From the NCBI GenBank assembly GCA_036245805.1, contig BTRK01000001.1, positions 32,808,758-32,872,757 of the forward strand: a DNA stretch of 64,000 nucleotides. Reading direction: 5' to 3'. Of the stretch, positions 1 to 11,881 are shown piece after piece. The translations under genes were made by a program, and so were the position numbers. The stretch is from Pristionchus mayeri. Lineage: Eukaryota; Nematoda; Chromadorea; Rhabditida; Neodiplogasteridae. Under the pieces are notes generated by a model, which saw nothing but the letters and a program-made list of their open reading frames with translations, was not told the origin of the DNA and did not search any database. How positions within the stretch are numbered: the stretch's first letter is position 1; the number at the start of each line of letters is the position of its first letter.

Positions 1-219
1 CCTAGAGCAAATTCGCGTTTCCCCCCGATCTCATATCCGACTGATCTCCACAAACGTCGCCCCGTGCATACTTCATCATAACATGTTGTATATGTTCCAC
101 ATTTTGGACGTTTTATAGGCAGCGATTGCGATAAATCTTGTACTATTATCTTAACTTTCTTCACTATTTTTTGTTCTAATGTCTTTGATTTGTTCATTAT
201 TATTAGTTATTATAGTGCC

Positions 220-1257
220 CTAGAGGCATGAGTGGAGCGAGTGAGCAAGGCTGTCCAGTCCCTCCATCTCGGTGAACACCCTCGACGGATCGCCAGTGAT
301 CGAATCGAGCTCGGTCCTGAATTTAAAATTGGGTTACGGTAGTTGGCAGAGTGCCAGCAGACCTGAGGTAGCTTGTGAAGAGGGCTGCGATGTAGATTCG
401 ATGACCATCTAGACGGAGACTGCGTGCGAAGGCCGACGGATCGTCGAAGGAGTAGCCGTCAGTGAAGAGCACGATGTCCACAGGACGGAAGGCTACAGTA
501 TCCCCGGGTTTCGTTGTGGGACCCGGAGACGTTCAAACCTTTTCGTATATTATCGTCGAAGAGCCGGTCCTGGAGCATAGATAGCGCAGCTCCGAGTTGG
601 GTGATGCCACCGGCGAAGGTGAGATCTGCAAAGGGTTATGGCATTATGTTGACAGAATTCCAGAAGCATTCGCTACGGCACTTGCAGGGGAAACGTGTAA
701 ATGGAGGAGTTTTCCATGATCTCCGCTCTAAACTCTCCATAACACACTGTTGGACCATTCACGCTGATCAAGTTATGGGCACCATATCGGATGAGAACTA
801 TGACGTAATGCCGTCTTTGATGCATCAAAGATGTCATAGTTCTCATCCGACCTTGCACCCAAGTCATGACTAGTGTTCTCTCACATGTCTGATCGATAAG
901 AGATCAACCACGAAATGTCATTCCTTGCGATGTCCTCCCATCTGACCTCTGAGTTTTCGATGGAACTCCTTCGGGGCCTCAGCTGCTCGATGCAGACTCC
1001 AGTCGTAGACTACTCGTTGTCGGTGACGGGAGCTGAAGGTGATCATGCCCACCTGCAGATGATCGATTATAAAGGTAACGGTACTGATATCGATTACCTT
1101 GGTTACCGTACTGAAACAGTACCTTTCTCGCTGAGTCCTCGAAGACCAGGTCAGCTAGATTGCCAATGATTAGTTTGAGTCGCTCGAAGTTGAACTTGAC
1201 CGAGCCAGAGTTGTCCAGAACGAATATGACGTGACGGCAGAATCTGGAAGGCACGAT
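220..1257 (-). CDS. von Willebrand factor A domain, C-terminal exons of a vWA protein
   Basis: Five minus-strand exons join in phase: 1257-1123, 1052-947, 625-539, 492-363 and 316-220, ending at a TAG. They encode 184 residues that form one vWA domain, a Rossmann-type fold that binds a metal ion and protein ligands, usually outside the cell. The metal site (MIDAS) is complete: DNSGS in the first exon, the GGITQLGAAL threonine loop in the third, and VLFTDGYS with its aspartate in the fourth. The last two introns are both only 46 bp (538-493, 362-317) and the first is 70 bp. The 321-bp intron 946-626 holds a small MITE. The domain is the C-terminal end of a longer gene whose upstream exons lie at 1846-3080. 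Nematodes have many secreted vWA proteins, so the exact orthologue is unknown. Confidence 0.85.
777..860. mobile_element. Short palindromic MITE, family A, in a vWA intron
   Basis: The arms TCGGATGAGAACTATGAC and its reverse complement flank a short loop, and the outer ends read GGGCAC and TTGCACCC. The same ends (ACTAGGTCGGATGAGAAC) recur at 29683, 49771, 51370, 55244 and 61263. It lies in the vWA intron 946-626. Confidence 0.7.
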
Positions 1258-1845
1258 CTAAGCTATCGACTATGGAGTGCCTCGGTAGTCATCCAGTCCC
1301 CGACCATTTTCACCATTTCGGCAATTTTTGAATGATCGGCCCACTCCTTTTCTACTCTACCACATTATTTCTAGATCTCTCTCCCTGATTTTCGCTCAAA
1401 GAAGCATTTGCGATGAGTAGGGGATGTGAAACGACAGGGGAGGATTGGAGGTGGGTCAACTATCCGAAAGTGAATCCGTTTCCTTTGATGTGATCTATCT
1501 TCATGGACTATTAGTCGATAGCCTGAGAAGGGACCAGTAGCCTTCATGACTACCCAAATCAATGTAGATCACACTCAAAAAAGGGTGATGACGTCATCAT
1601 AATAATACCAACTAGTGATGGAAAATTGTGATGTCTTCGTTTCACACATGGAATGAGGAGGGTAGATGCAGATTTGTCATCATTTGCACCTACCGCCTAG
1701 GACTGTTCAGAATCTCGGATCTAAAGAAGGGTTCGGTCTTCTTCGATCCAACTCCGTGATGTGCCGAAGACTTGAGCAGAAGGACCGGAGTGATCTCACT
1801 GAAAGACATACGGTAGCATTGGATACGGTAGTCAGGAACTCTCAC

Positions 1846-3080
1846 CTATCGATTACTACAGAATTCGGACCATCGATTTTCCTCAGTTCATCAGCGTGGG
1901 ATGTTACTCTCGGAGGTGTCGTTGTGGGAGACGAGATGGTTACGGTAGTCGGTGCACGTGTCGTCATCGTCGTGCTTGGTGTAGTGGTCGGGATTACGGT
2001 AGGTGGGAGTGGTGTCGTGGTGAATGTTCGGAATTGAGCAGGAGCTGCAAAGGCCGGAGGGGGCTGCTGAGGGCGGAACCGTCTTTCGAACAGGGCTTGC
2101 AACGGGACGCTCGCGTAGGTCATCGCAGGCAGGTAGTGTACAGTAGTTGTGGGAGGTACGGTAGTGGTGGGCCGTGGTGTGGTCGATGGTGCACGGGGTA
2201 CGGTAGCCGATCTTTCAGCGAATGTCTGCGCAGCGATCGCATCGTAAAAGTCGGGATCGTACTCGTAGCTCTCGTCCGTGCTGACGCGAACCGGAAAATA
2301 GGCAGTTACCGTATCCTGAATTCCCGGAATTTTCCGGATGAGTTGTTTCCAGAATCGAACCCATTCCATCCTCATTGGTTGAGCAATGATAGGAAAGGGA
2401 AGTAGGTCACCAAAGCCAGCTAGATAAACTATCTCGTTCACTCCTTGCCCCATCTCATCTGTTCCAGGATCACTTGCACAGCCTGTTATGATCTACCAAA
2501 TCGGCCAGTCCCTACTCGAGTGTGCTCCTAAACAGACTGACAATGGGGGAATTGCGCAACTACAATGTTCAGTCCCCCCCCCCCCCTCTCTCACCCCCAG
2601 GATGGAGGGGACTAATGCGCAACCTGTTCCGCGCGGCCCGATGATGACCTATCCTCTCAAAAAGGGAACACCAGCTATCACTTAATCTTTGACCTCAGCG
2701 GGATACTGTAGGGATACTGTAGCTGCTCACCTCGTCAGGGCCAAAAGCCAGCTCCCGATCTCGAACCTCCGCAAAGTTCCTCCTCTCATCGTAGAAGCTC
2801 GTTACGTCATTGATTGATGCGAAAGGACGATGATCTCCAAGGGTACTGTAGATTACGGTAGCGTTATCGATTAGTTCCCTAACCAGTGATGTCATGAGCG
2901 TCGACGAATGTGGCTCGAGAGAGCGACTTCAGTGCGTAGTGATTGAAACCATCTGGAGATACGGTTTCTCTGAATCTCTACAGTACCCCAGTCTCACCCT
3001 GATTGGAAGCTTCTCTCCTCACGAACGCGTGAGTCCTGTCGCGGCTTCGCGTGTCCTCGGCAAACGACAGAATGTACGGT
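1846..3080 (-). CDS. Upstream exons of the vWA gene: Thr/Pro-rich linker and a probable second vWA segment
   Basis: A long minus-strand open stretch (about 2453-1846, donor GTGAG at 1845) encodes a folded-looking part followed by roughly 100 residues rich in Thr and Pro (TTTVPPTTTV, TTTPSTTMTTRAPTT). This is a mucin-like, probably O-glycosylated linker. Farther upstream, two or three shorter segments (about 3070-2985, 2950-2885, 2845-2733) read like parts of another vWA domain: ILSFAEDTR, FNHYALKSLSRATF, FASINDVTSFYDERRNF. I infer one protein with two vWA domains joined by the linker. Exon borders here are less certain than in the C-terminal half, at least one exon between 1846 and 1257 is unresolved, and the start codon and signal peptide were not found. 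Confidence 0.5.
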
Positions 3081-4380
3081 AATCGATCCGAGTCTGGTGT
3101 GGGAATACTGTATTCTGAGTTATCGAAAAGGCGATCGGAAGGGACAAGGTGAGAGTGAGAGGGCAGAGGTCACACACCTGCTCGAATCGTCCCGGCGAGG
3201 ATAATTAGACGGATCTGGAACATACTTATCTAATCTGAAAGACTACCGTAATCTATCGTATACCTCCTACCTACTTCAGAGAAGTTAGAGATAGGAGCCC
3301 GCCCCTGGACCACCTCATTTCCATTTCGAATCCTATTTGGACCTCCCGTTGTTCTCCCATCCCCCGCTCATTTCTACCCCCTTTCCCCCATCGCGAGCGG
3401 CTGAGATGAATAGAAGAGGAGCGAGCGACAACAATCACCAAGGTACGCTGCAGCATCGGGGAGTGGCAGGGTCGCAGGGTCGCAGGAGTCGTAGGAAGGG
3501 GTGTGAAAGCTGCTTCTCGTGATGGGCCAGGCAAGAAACTAGCGCATTAGCCCGACTGCCAATGCCTTTTCCGCCCCTGAGTGTATGCCTATGCGTGGGG
3601 CGAATACTCGTTAGATGAGTCTGCCCGGATGGGGGGAGGGGATATCTGCCCCGAACCATCTATAATATTGTCATATTCCATCGATTCTTGGCTTGGCAGC
3701 CAAGCAAAACGGCAAGAATCACTAATTGAAACAGCTGGACCGGAAAATATCCAGCAGACGCCGACTCATTCAAATTTGAACACGCGCGCGCGCGTCAGGA
3801 ATTGCGAGAGTTGTTTAAAAAATGACCGAAACGAGGCGGAGAGCGTGTATTTTTGATCTATTTTCGCTCTGATTGGATGACGAGGGAAGGGCCAGTCCGA
3901 TATCATCACGTTTGACGTCTCGGCACTGCCTGTTTCTTTCCCCAACCTTCTTAGCTGCTGTGTGTACGTTCAAATGCCGCGTGAAGCAGAATTCTGCGCA
4001 GAAATGCTGCCTTAGCCGTTCAGTGGTTTACTCCCTCTTTTGAATTCTGGTCGGTTTAATTCATTCCCATATTCGCCTTAGGCAGATGGGGCATCCCGTT
4101 GCGTCCCTATGTACTCTCTCAAAACCCCTAGATCTGTCATTGTCCCTACCCGGCGCGTCTCTTTTTCTCTCGTTCTCTCGCATCTTTGCAGTCTCTAGTT
4201 GCGCTCGGAAAAGGACGCCTGTTACGTGGGTCTTTTCTCTGCCCTTGCTACTCCTTGGGTTTCTGTGCTTTCTTAGAGGAATTTCTGGGATTATCGAGAA
4301 TCGAACTTGGAACTTGGACTATTTTCCCGTTCTCTTGCTGTTTTCGCGTTATTTTTTTATTCTACGTGAATTTATTTGCA
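3081..4380. other. Intergenic region between the vWA gene and cyclin B3
   Basis: About 1.3 kb between divergently transcribed genes, so it should contain both promoters. I see no conserved coding in it. The open frames at 3271-3659 and 4086-4509 have no protein-like codon pattern. A (CG)n-rich run, acgcgcgcgcgcg, lies near 3780. The 5' end of the vWA gene may extend into the left edge. Confidence 0.5.
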
Positions 4381-4381
4381 G
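4376..4381 (+). promoter_or_regulatory. Probable trans-splice (SL) acceptor of cyb-3
   Basis: A TTTGCAG acceptor ends 20 bp upstream of the first ATG of cyclin B3. No coding exon precedes it and no upstream ATG lies in the resulting leader. In nematodes this layout usually marks spliced-leader addition. A 5' UTR intron is the alternative. Confidence 0.5.
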
Positions 4382-4401
4382 AACCGAGGGCACAAAGGGA
4401 T

Positions 4402-7377
4402 ATGATGCTTCGTAGCCGCAACACTAACATCATTCCGGCTGCAGGAGGAGCTGCCAAGCCCGGTCAGGATCTCCCCGTCAAGGTGTGCAATTCTCCCTTG
4501 ATCAGCTGATTACGCTTTTCAACACTTTATCTATTGCGTGCGAGAGTAAATCTCTATTTTGCTATCCCAATATAGTTTTTGTCGTTCCAAACAAAATAAT
4601 GAGAATTCGCTTCAGCGGGCAGCTACGAAGCAGCTGCAAGAGAAGGTTATCGACAACACGAATGGGGCCGAGTCTGGCGAGCCCAAGCCCAAGCGTGCTG
4701 CCCTCTCCGAGCTCAGGACCGTCAGTAATTTCATCATTCTGTCGTGCAAATGCCTGCCTGCGCTCATCGTGTTTGAATTTGCCCCGCTCCCGCGGGTTGT
4801 GTCTCTCGCGTTGACCCGCAAGCAGTGCACTTCTTGCGCGCAAGCTGTGTGCCTCTCCTCTCTTTCCCGTCCAATGGCGGCCTCTTTCAGCAACTCTCGA
4901 GCAATCTCGTACTCGTTTCTGCGCGCAAGGGACTCACCGCCCTCAAGAAGACTGAAAATGGAGAGATCGGCAGGAAGACCAGGACCAACTCGAGCTCGGA
5001 GCACGGCTCGGACAAGTGAGTGACCACTTCTTATTCCCTTGATATATATTCAAGCCTTTTTCGAGTATAAATCGAGCCTCAGTTTCCGAATATTGCAACT
5101 CAAAATAAATGTTTTTGTTACAGGTCCAGCCCTCAGGATCGTCTCGAGATCCTGGAGGATGTGATCGAGGAGGCGGCCAAGGTGGAGGACCCGTGCCCCG
5201 AGTATGACTACGACCTGGAGATGAAGGGACACATCTTCGACGTGCCCGACTTCGCCTTCGACATCTTCGTCTACTACAGAGCCAGAGAAGTGAGGAAAGA
5301 AGATGGCGTCGTGAAGCATGATCATCACTATCACCTTTTGACCAACCCCCTTGTGTCTATTGATTTTTCCTCGTCTCTTTTCTTTTGACAACCTCAACTC
5401 GCGTTGTGAACCCGTTTCTTTGACGGTGATGATCGTGCCAATGACATTTCAATTTTTAAAAATTATTTTATCTTTGTCTTGCAGGCGGCGTTCAAGGTGT
5501 CGGGCTACATGGACAAGCACCCCAAGCTGTCGAAGGACTCGCGCGCCGTCCTCGTTGATTGGATGATCGAGGTGAGTGCCTCGAGCATCAACTTTATTTT
5601 TTTAAAAATAATTAACTTATTATTTTGCAGATCCAGGAGACGTTCGAGCTCAACCACGAGACGCTCTACCTGGCGGTCAAGCTGGTGGACATCTACCTGC
5701 AGTACGCGAAGAAGGCGGTACGTGGACTGCCCGACATTGAGACACTGACGCACCCCCGTGCCCCCGTCGTGGTGCACGATTCATGCACTGCACCACCACC
5801 CTGTCCCGAGGGAACCATCTCCCTCGAGCAAGATGATGACGAGGAGGAGGTACTGCTGCGGGGCATCGCTGCAACACTTGCACTTACACTGTCAATTAAT
5901 TGTAACTGGATTGCATTCCCATTTCACATTGTTGTGTCCCTGTTTTGTCGTTGCCGTGCGGAATTGGGGGGATCTGATTGAGCGTCAAGCGGATCAGCTC
6001 TTTCGCACTCAACTCCAGCGATGTCTCCTTTCTATTACTCCCTTTTTGATCTTGTTTCTTTGGGAATGCGTTCGGATATCTGTCCTTGTGTGCACGTGTA
6101 TTATTTATTGCATCCCTTTAATTATTTTTTAAAATTAATACTTTACACTCCAATTACTCCCTCCTGCAGGTGAGCCGCAGCGAGCTGCAGCTGATTGCGT
6201 GTGCGGCCGTCTTCATCGCGTCCAAGTACGATGTAAGTTGCGACGTTAGGACTACTGCTCAAGACTGGATTCACTCCATTGTCTCTCGTCTCCAACAATT
6301 TGTTAATACAATGAAGTGATGGTTTTGCACCTGAATCCTCTCTTGAGCAGTAGCCACATTCCAGTTTGTGTCTTGATCTAAACTTTTCCGTTCAGGAGCG
6401 TCAGCCTCCTCTGATAGACGACTTCCTGTACGTGTGCGAGGACGCGTTCACTCGCCAGGCTCTCGAGGAGATGGAGAGACAGCTGCTGCAGACTGTCGCA
6501 TTCGACCTGGGCGCGCCCCTCAGCTACTCGCACGTCAGAAGATATGCCAAGGTTGGTGGGGGTTCTGACCTTGGTGCCTGGGCCATGAGACTGTCGTTAC
6601 TCTGACCGACTAGAACCGATTCTGTTCTTGTATAAAGTCGGGGTCGCTTTTTTGAATTCAAGATCCCGGGTTTTCTTGTGTGATTTGATCCAGTCTGGTA
6701 CTCTGTCCCTGGTTCCAATCGTTGATTAAATACAATATTTTCTCAGGCATGCAAAATGGACATGAACACGCTCACGCTCGCTCGCTACATTCTCGAGACG
6801 TCGCTGATGTACTACGAGGTAATCTGTTTAATTTTAAAAATAAATAATTTATTCTGATTTTCAGTTTGTGTCTGCGTCCGAGTCGAAGATTGCTGCCGGC
6901 GCCTTCCTTCTCGCTCTCAAGATGAACGACCAGTCGGCCGAGTGGTGAGTGGGAGAGATCTCGAGTGGAAGGATGGAGCGCGGTAGTCACTCCGTTCGTT
7001 GCAGGACCCCCGTGATGCACAAGTACTCTGGCTACAAGGCGGAGGAGGTGGAGCCGTGGATGTGGGAGCTGAACCACATGATGTACATCCGCAATTCGGG
7101 AGTGGGCGTCAACGGCAAGCTGAACACCGCCTTCCAGAAGTACTCGCACGAGTGAGTTGACCGTCGCTTTGATGCTAGCTAGTTGGCAACCATTGATGAT
7201 CAACTGCTAGGTTTATGTATTAGATTTTACCTTTGGATAATGTTAATGATTATTTTAATATTGAGTATAATTGAGATTGCTAATGGAGTGCATTACAGAG
7301 TGTTCTTCCACGCAGCTGCCGTCCCTCTTCTGCCGAACCTTTACCCCATGGACCGTCCCCTCTCGTGCCCCAACTGA
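4402..7377 (+). CDS. cyb-3: G2/mitotic-specific cyclin B3
   Basis: This is the regulatory subunit of CDK1 that drives mitotic and meiotic progression and chromosome segregation in nucleus and cytoplasm. Twelve exons join with matching phases: 4402-4482, 4616-4720, 4891-5015, 5124-5289, 5485-5571, 5631-5717, 6170-6232, 6396-6551, 6747-6818, 6865-6944, 7005-7151 and 7299-7377. They give 415 residues. The N-terminus has a destruction-box-like RAALSEL (residues 54-60), expected for APC/C-dependent degradation. The cyclin box starts near residue 164 and carries the CDK-facing hydrophobic patch RAVLVDW (179-185), ETFELNHETLYLAVKL and FIASKYDE. The second fold has LARYILETSLMYYEF. The closest recalled match is C. 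elegans CYB-3, including the MLRS-type start. Two ATGs in tandem (4402, 4405) make the start ambiguous by one residue. Length is near the nematode norm. Confidence 0.95.
5718..6169 (+). other. Intron of cyb-3 (longest of the gene)
   Basis: A 452-bp intron with a GTACGT donor and a CTGCAG acceptor. The open frame that continues past the donor is Asp/Glu-rich for about 30 codons and then loses protein character, so I read it as non-coding. Confidence 0.7.
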
Positions 7378-8252
7378 GAGTCCCTTCCCTGACCCCTCAC
7401 CACCACATGTTTGTTGATATACCTGCTCTCGTCCCTTTCCACTCTTTTCCATTCGATGTCCCACTGCCCCACGACACCTCTTCCACTCGCAATCGCCAAG
7501 TGTAAAGTGCAAACCCTTTTGAGAGTCTCTAGACTGAAACTTGGCCATTGTGATTGAATTAGGTGTCATCCCTCCCATTTCCCCGATTGGTCGGTTCCTT
7601 CCTGGATTCAACTATAGCTGACTAACATGACTACAGTCCCTCCCCCTCCATTCCCCTTAGGACGACGACCCGAATTACCCATCATCGCCCACTAATTGTG
7701 TATCAAATATACTGGATGTGATGTGATGGTGTATTTCCCGTTTGTTGCTATTGTGTGTTTGTGGGGGGATATGTTGTTTTTGTCTAGTTTACGGGGTATC
7801 GATTGTACTTACGGTTCTCGTTCATTTCTCACGTTGACTGACTTTACTAGTATTATCTGACTTGCTCTATGGCTGTAAATGCAAAACAACCGCCGAAAGG
7901 CACTATATTAGACTCCACTGATCACTTTAGTATTTATTCGAGGAGATCTCATAGAGATCTCATAATTTCTTCCTGTAATCAACGTACTCAACATAGTTTC
8001 TCTGTTTAACCTTTGCGCACTATCCTTATTACTGATTCATGTAATGACAAAATATGTCCTACTCGTAGGTTCTGAATGAAATGATTTGAATTGAATGAGC
8101 ATTGATGTTGTGATGGCATGAGATGATAAATGAGTTGGACAAAGATGGTTGCAATGCACTGGTAGTGTCACAATCGCTAAATATATTTGGAGGATTATGG
8201 AATGGGATGGGACAATTTGAATGAAAGTTCTCTTTGAAGGAACCAGTCCCAG
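7378..8252. other. Intergenic region between the two cyclin genes
   Basis: It holds 875 bp of cyb-3 3' UTR and the cic-1 promoter. At this spacing the pair is not a typical nematode operon, where gaps are about 100 bp. No coding or repeat structure was found. Confidence 0.6.
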
Positions 8253-11200
8253 ATGGCGTATAGCTTCTGGAAAAGCTCCCATTAGTGAGTTTACTTGGAA
8301 TTTTACCTAGAGAACCTTCAAAATGAAAATGGTTGTTCATTGTTCTCCGTATTAGTCAACTATTGAATAAGAAATATCTATGAAATGCGTTTACTCCTGG
8401 TTTGTTGTGACTTTCATGAGGACTGATCGATTAGAAGAAAAGCCAGGTACTCGAACATTTACGTTCCAAGCTATATTTGTAATGGAATAGATAAGAACGG
8501 CAGTAAAGTAGAAACGGGCAACAGTTTGAAAAGGAGAAGAAACAGCCTTTGCTTGTAGTGAGCAGTGGACGATGGAGAAAGCGGAAGTGCTGAGGGGAAG
8601 GGCGGAAGACCTGAAGACGTACACCGAAGAAGAGTACCAGAAGATCGTCATCTTCTTCTGCAACAGTGAGTGAAGGCGTCGTACAGGAGTTGGCGAGAGA
8701 TGAGAGAGCGCAGAGCAATCTCTCGCGAATTTACATGCTCGATTAGTCTCGAATCTTTTCTGGAAATTTGCCATAGAATGCCGTGTGAGTAAGGGGGGGG
8801 GGGAGGAACGCATGGGGTGGAGTATCATTTTAGACCTGGCCAGTTTAAAACTCTTTGTGTTTGAAATAAGCTTTCACCCTCTGTAGAGTTCTAAAATGGC
8901 CAGTTTTAAACTGATACACCCCCTGCGGTTGATGCGTACAACGGAATCCCGATGGAGTCGGGGGAGGGGGGGGGGGGGGTAAAAATGCATCCAGCTATGT
9001 GAGACTATCATTTGATTAAAATAAATGGAACTATGAAGGGAATGCGATCGAAATTAATGAGATTTTAATCATTCGCGGATCGTTGAAGTATTGGAATACG
9101 TTGGTTCAACATTCACCAGTGGTGAAAAAAGACAATGGCCAATGGTCGTTCACCACTTAATATTGATAATAGTTAAATGTGCTTGAGAATTTAGAGGGAA
9201 CTCAGATATTTAAAAATAATTTTGATATTCTTATGTTGTAAGTAAATAAATAATAGTAATAAAGTGCAACCGCATTGCAGTGCTGCAGACGATCGCCTTC
9301 GACAAGTCGGCCTCGAACAATGGAGTATCGATCCGGATGCAAGTTGTCGCCACAGCCACGCTCTACTTCAAGCGATTCTATCTCAGGTATGCTGCAGAAA
9401 GACTCACTGAATACAGGAGGAGGGGCGGGGATTCCCCTAAACTGGGAAAGTTAAAAGTGTGAGAAATTGCTAGGAAAAGAGCAAGACGATATTACTTTAT
9501 TCAATGCAGCCAATTTAAGCAACTCCACCTCGCATAGTCGTTTATATTTTTAAACAAATGAGACCTCAGTTGTGCTCAAGCATTAGCTCTAGTAGGGATT
9601 CGGCCTAGAATACAATGCACTGGTAACATCATCGGGGAATCTATCATGTTGGCATGAAACGTGAATCTCCACGTGAACTTCAATGTTCTTGCAGACGCTC
9701 GTTCAAAGACGTCGACCCCTTCCTGATGGCACCTACCTGCCTGATGCTCGCAGCCAAGGTACGGTAGTATCGATTGATTAATTATTGATCGGGCTAAGGT
9801 ACGGTAGTATCGATCGATTGATTGTTGATCGGTGATGCTCATCAAAACGGGGTAATGTAGAATTTTGATTCCAGGTAGAGGAATTCGGCGCGCTCTCGAC
9901 GAACAAGATGTCGAGTGCAGTGAACAACCATGGTGAGAATATTATTTAATATTTTTAAAAAATCATTTTTTTTGTAAAAACATATTGGATCAGAAACCTC
10001 TCTAAATCACACTCGCAAAAAATATTACAATATAAATTTACAAAAATTTAACTTCACAAATTTGTAAAAATTTCCTCGTTGCACTGTAAATATTCTTGGA
10101 TAGATGATGTAAGTATAAATCTGTTCACTCCTTGGATAAGTGTGCAACCCCCTTCCTCCTCTACCTCACTTATGTCTAGGGTATCATTCCCTGGTTTTCG
10201 GTCACACTGAAACCCTTTGTTATGAGGCCGTTGGGATGAGAAGTGATAGGGGGAAAGAAGGGGCATTCTTTGACGTGTAATCCGCTTTTAAATTTTTCAA
10301 CAAGCCAATTTACAGTTAGATAGATAGATTTATGCATGTTAGAGGAGTGTGGTTATAGAGTTATTGAAACGGATGGGAGGGGATGAGGGAGGCAATGTCT
10401 TCTGTACAGAGTGACTTTTGCTTTTGCAGTGAAGAAGATGGGTCTCTCGGTGGATCTGACTCCTCTGCGGGTCGGGTCGCTGCTCGAGGCGGAGTTCATC
10501 CTCATCGAAATCCTCGACTGCTGCCTCATCTGCTTCCAGCCCTACCGCCCGCTCAAACAGCTCTTCCAGGTATGCGGTTCAGTGGTCGTGATCGAAAAGT
10601 AGGTCTAAAATGACATAACATGCCCGGTTTTTGCAGTTCGGACCTGCATTAAAGTAGAAAACGTACCCATTTTTTATAGAATTTTTCTGTTAAACTTGTA
10701 AAAACGTACCATTTTAAACAATTTCATATTATGGCTTTGGAAATATGCCTACTTTTTACAATTTGTGTGACCTACCCTTTCGGCCACTGTCTGGAAAGAA
10801 TCAAAGTGTTGTCCATGTCAGGATCTTCGCGACTCGCAGGCTCAGCACAAGGATCTGGATCCGCTGGAGGCGTGCTCGGTCAAGATCGTTAACGACTCCA
10901 TCCGGACCGATCTCTCCATCATCTACCCGCCGCATGTCATCGCCATCGGTACGGTAGCACACGAGGAAGGGGAATCGGGAACTGAGTTAATTGGGAAGAT
11001 AGTGTTCGATTGTTTGAGATGAAGAGGGAAATGCCGTATCGACGACTGATTTATTTCTTTTCGAAAGTATCTAGCATGGATTGCCTGGTGACTATGTCAT
11101 CTCCTATCTTGGTTTCTAATGATCTCCTCTGACAGGCGCCTTCCAACTGGCAGTGCTCATGCACAACAGGGAGAGAGACTTCATCCATTGGTTCGCCGAG

Positions 11201-11881
11201 CTGCAGGTCGATGTGGACAAGGTGAGAATACGGTAGCACACGAGGGCAGGCAATCGAGGACTGAGTTAATTTAAAAAAATATTTTTCTAAATTTTTTAAA
11301 ATTCATGTGCAGTTTAGTATCTCTTTTGGTTCTTTAAAAATGCAATGTTATAGTATAATGTGAAGAAATAATAGCTGTTGGAAGCGGGAAATAGCGGTGG
11401 GGGAAAACGACAAAATGTTTTCATGTGATGGTTGCCAGTGACACCAATCGGAAAAGTATCTGATGCCTACTATGGCAGGGTCCTGCTAAGAATGAACAAT
11501 CGGTGGAGCTCTATCTTCGTGGTATTTTGCTCTGCTCCTTGCAGGTACTTGACGTGGTGCAGATGATGAGCAACTTGTACAAGGTCTGGAAGTCGGCCGA
11601 AGACAAGGAGACGGTGAAGGCACTCTTCGATCGCATGCCCAAGGTACGGTAGGATTACGGTAGCACATACGGGATATAGTAGTCGATCGAAAGTGCGTGG
11701 TTCTTTCGAAAATGTGGATTGCTATAGGGCAAATGCGGGGTGTGAGCTGAAAATAACTTTTTTGCAGCCCAACCCCAACCCGCCGCCACAGCAGCAACAA
11801 CAGCAACAGCAGCAGCACATGAGCCAGCAGCAGCAGCTCCATATGATGCAGCAGCAGAGAGGAATGAGGGGAGGATACTAG
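8253..11881 (+). CDS. cic-1: Cyclin C, Mediator kinase-module cyclin
   Basis: Cyclin C pairs with CDK8 in the Mediator kinase module in the nucleus and modulates RNA polymerase II transcription. Ten exons join in phase: 8253-8284, 8559-8665, 9281-9386, 9695-9758, 9875-9932, 10430-10569, 10822-10948, 11136-11221, 11545-11643 and 11768-11881, giving 310 residues. The tiny first exon encodes MAYSFWKSSH, matching the conserved FW-SSHY-QW start of the family. Then come VVATATLYFKRFY, DPFLMAPTCLMLAAKVEEFG, EAEFILIEILDCCL, YRPLKQLFQ, VNDSIRTDLSIIYPP and HWFAELQVD, all cyclin C signatures. The last exon is a Gln-rich tail (QQQQQQQQQHMSQQQQ) that makes the protein longer than the roughly 280-residue human form. 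Several introns begin with the sequence GTACGGTAG. Confidence 0.95.
8814..8923. mobile_element. Palindromic MITE, family B, in a cic-1 intron
   Basis: The terminal inverted repeats read GTATCATTTTAGACCTGGCC on the left and, on the other strand, GTGTATCAGTTTAAAACTGG on the right. Related copies lie at 13465, 27283 (half) and 30050. It sits in the 615-bp cic-1 intron 8666-9280, next to two poly-G tracts (about 8792 and 8965). Confidence 0.65.
9757..9840 (+). repeat. Tandemly duplicated 5' splice-site segment in cic-1
   Basis: The sequence AAGGTACGGTAGTATCGAT, which spans the real exon-intron border, is repeated 36 bp downstream at about 9795, each copy followed by a GATTGATT tail. The second copy carries an equally good donor, but using it would add 36 nt that include an in-frame TAG. 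Confidence 0.7.

Noticed and set aside
4086..4509. Plus-strand ORFs upstream of cyb-3
   Set aside because: They lack codon bias, overlap each other in different frames and run into the probable trans-splice acceptor.
8391..8828. Minus-strand ORF in the cic-1 region
   Set aside because: It is antisense to the second cyclin C exon, which has a clear family match and matching splice phases.
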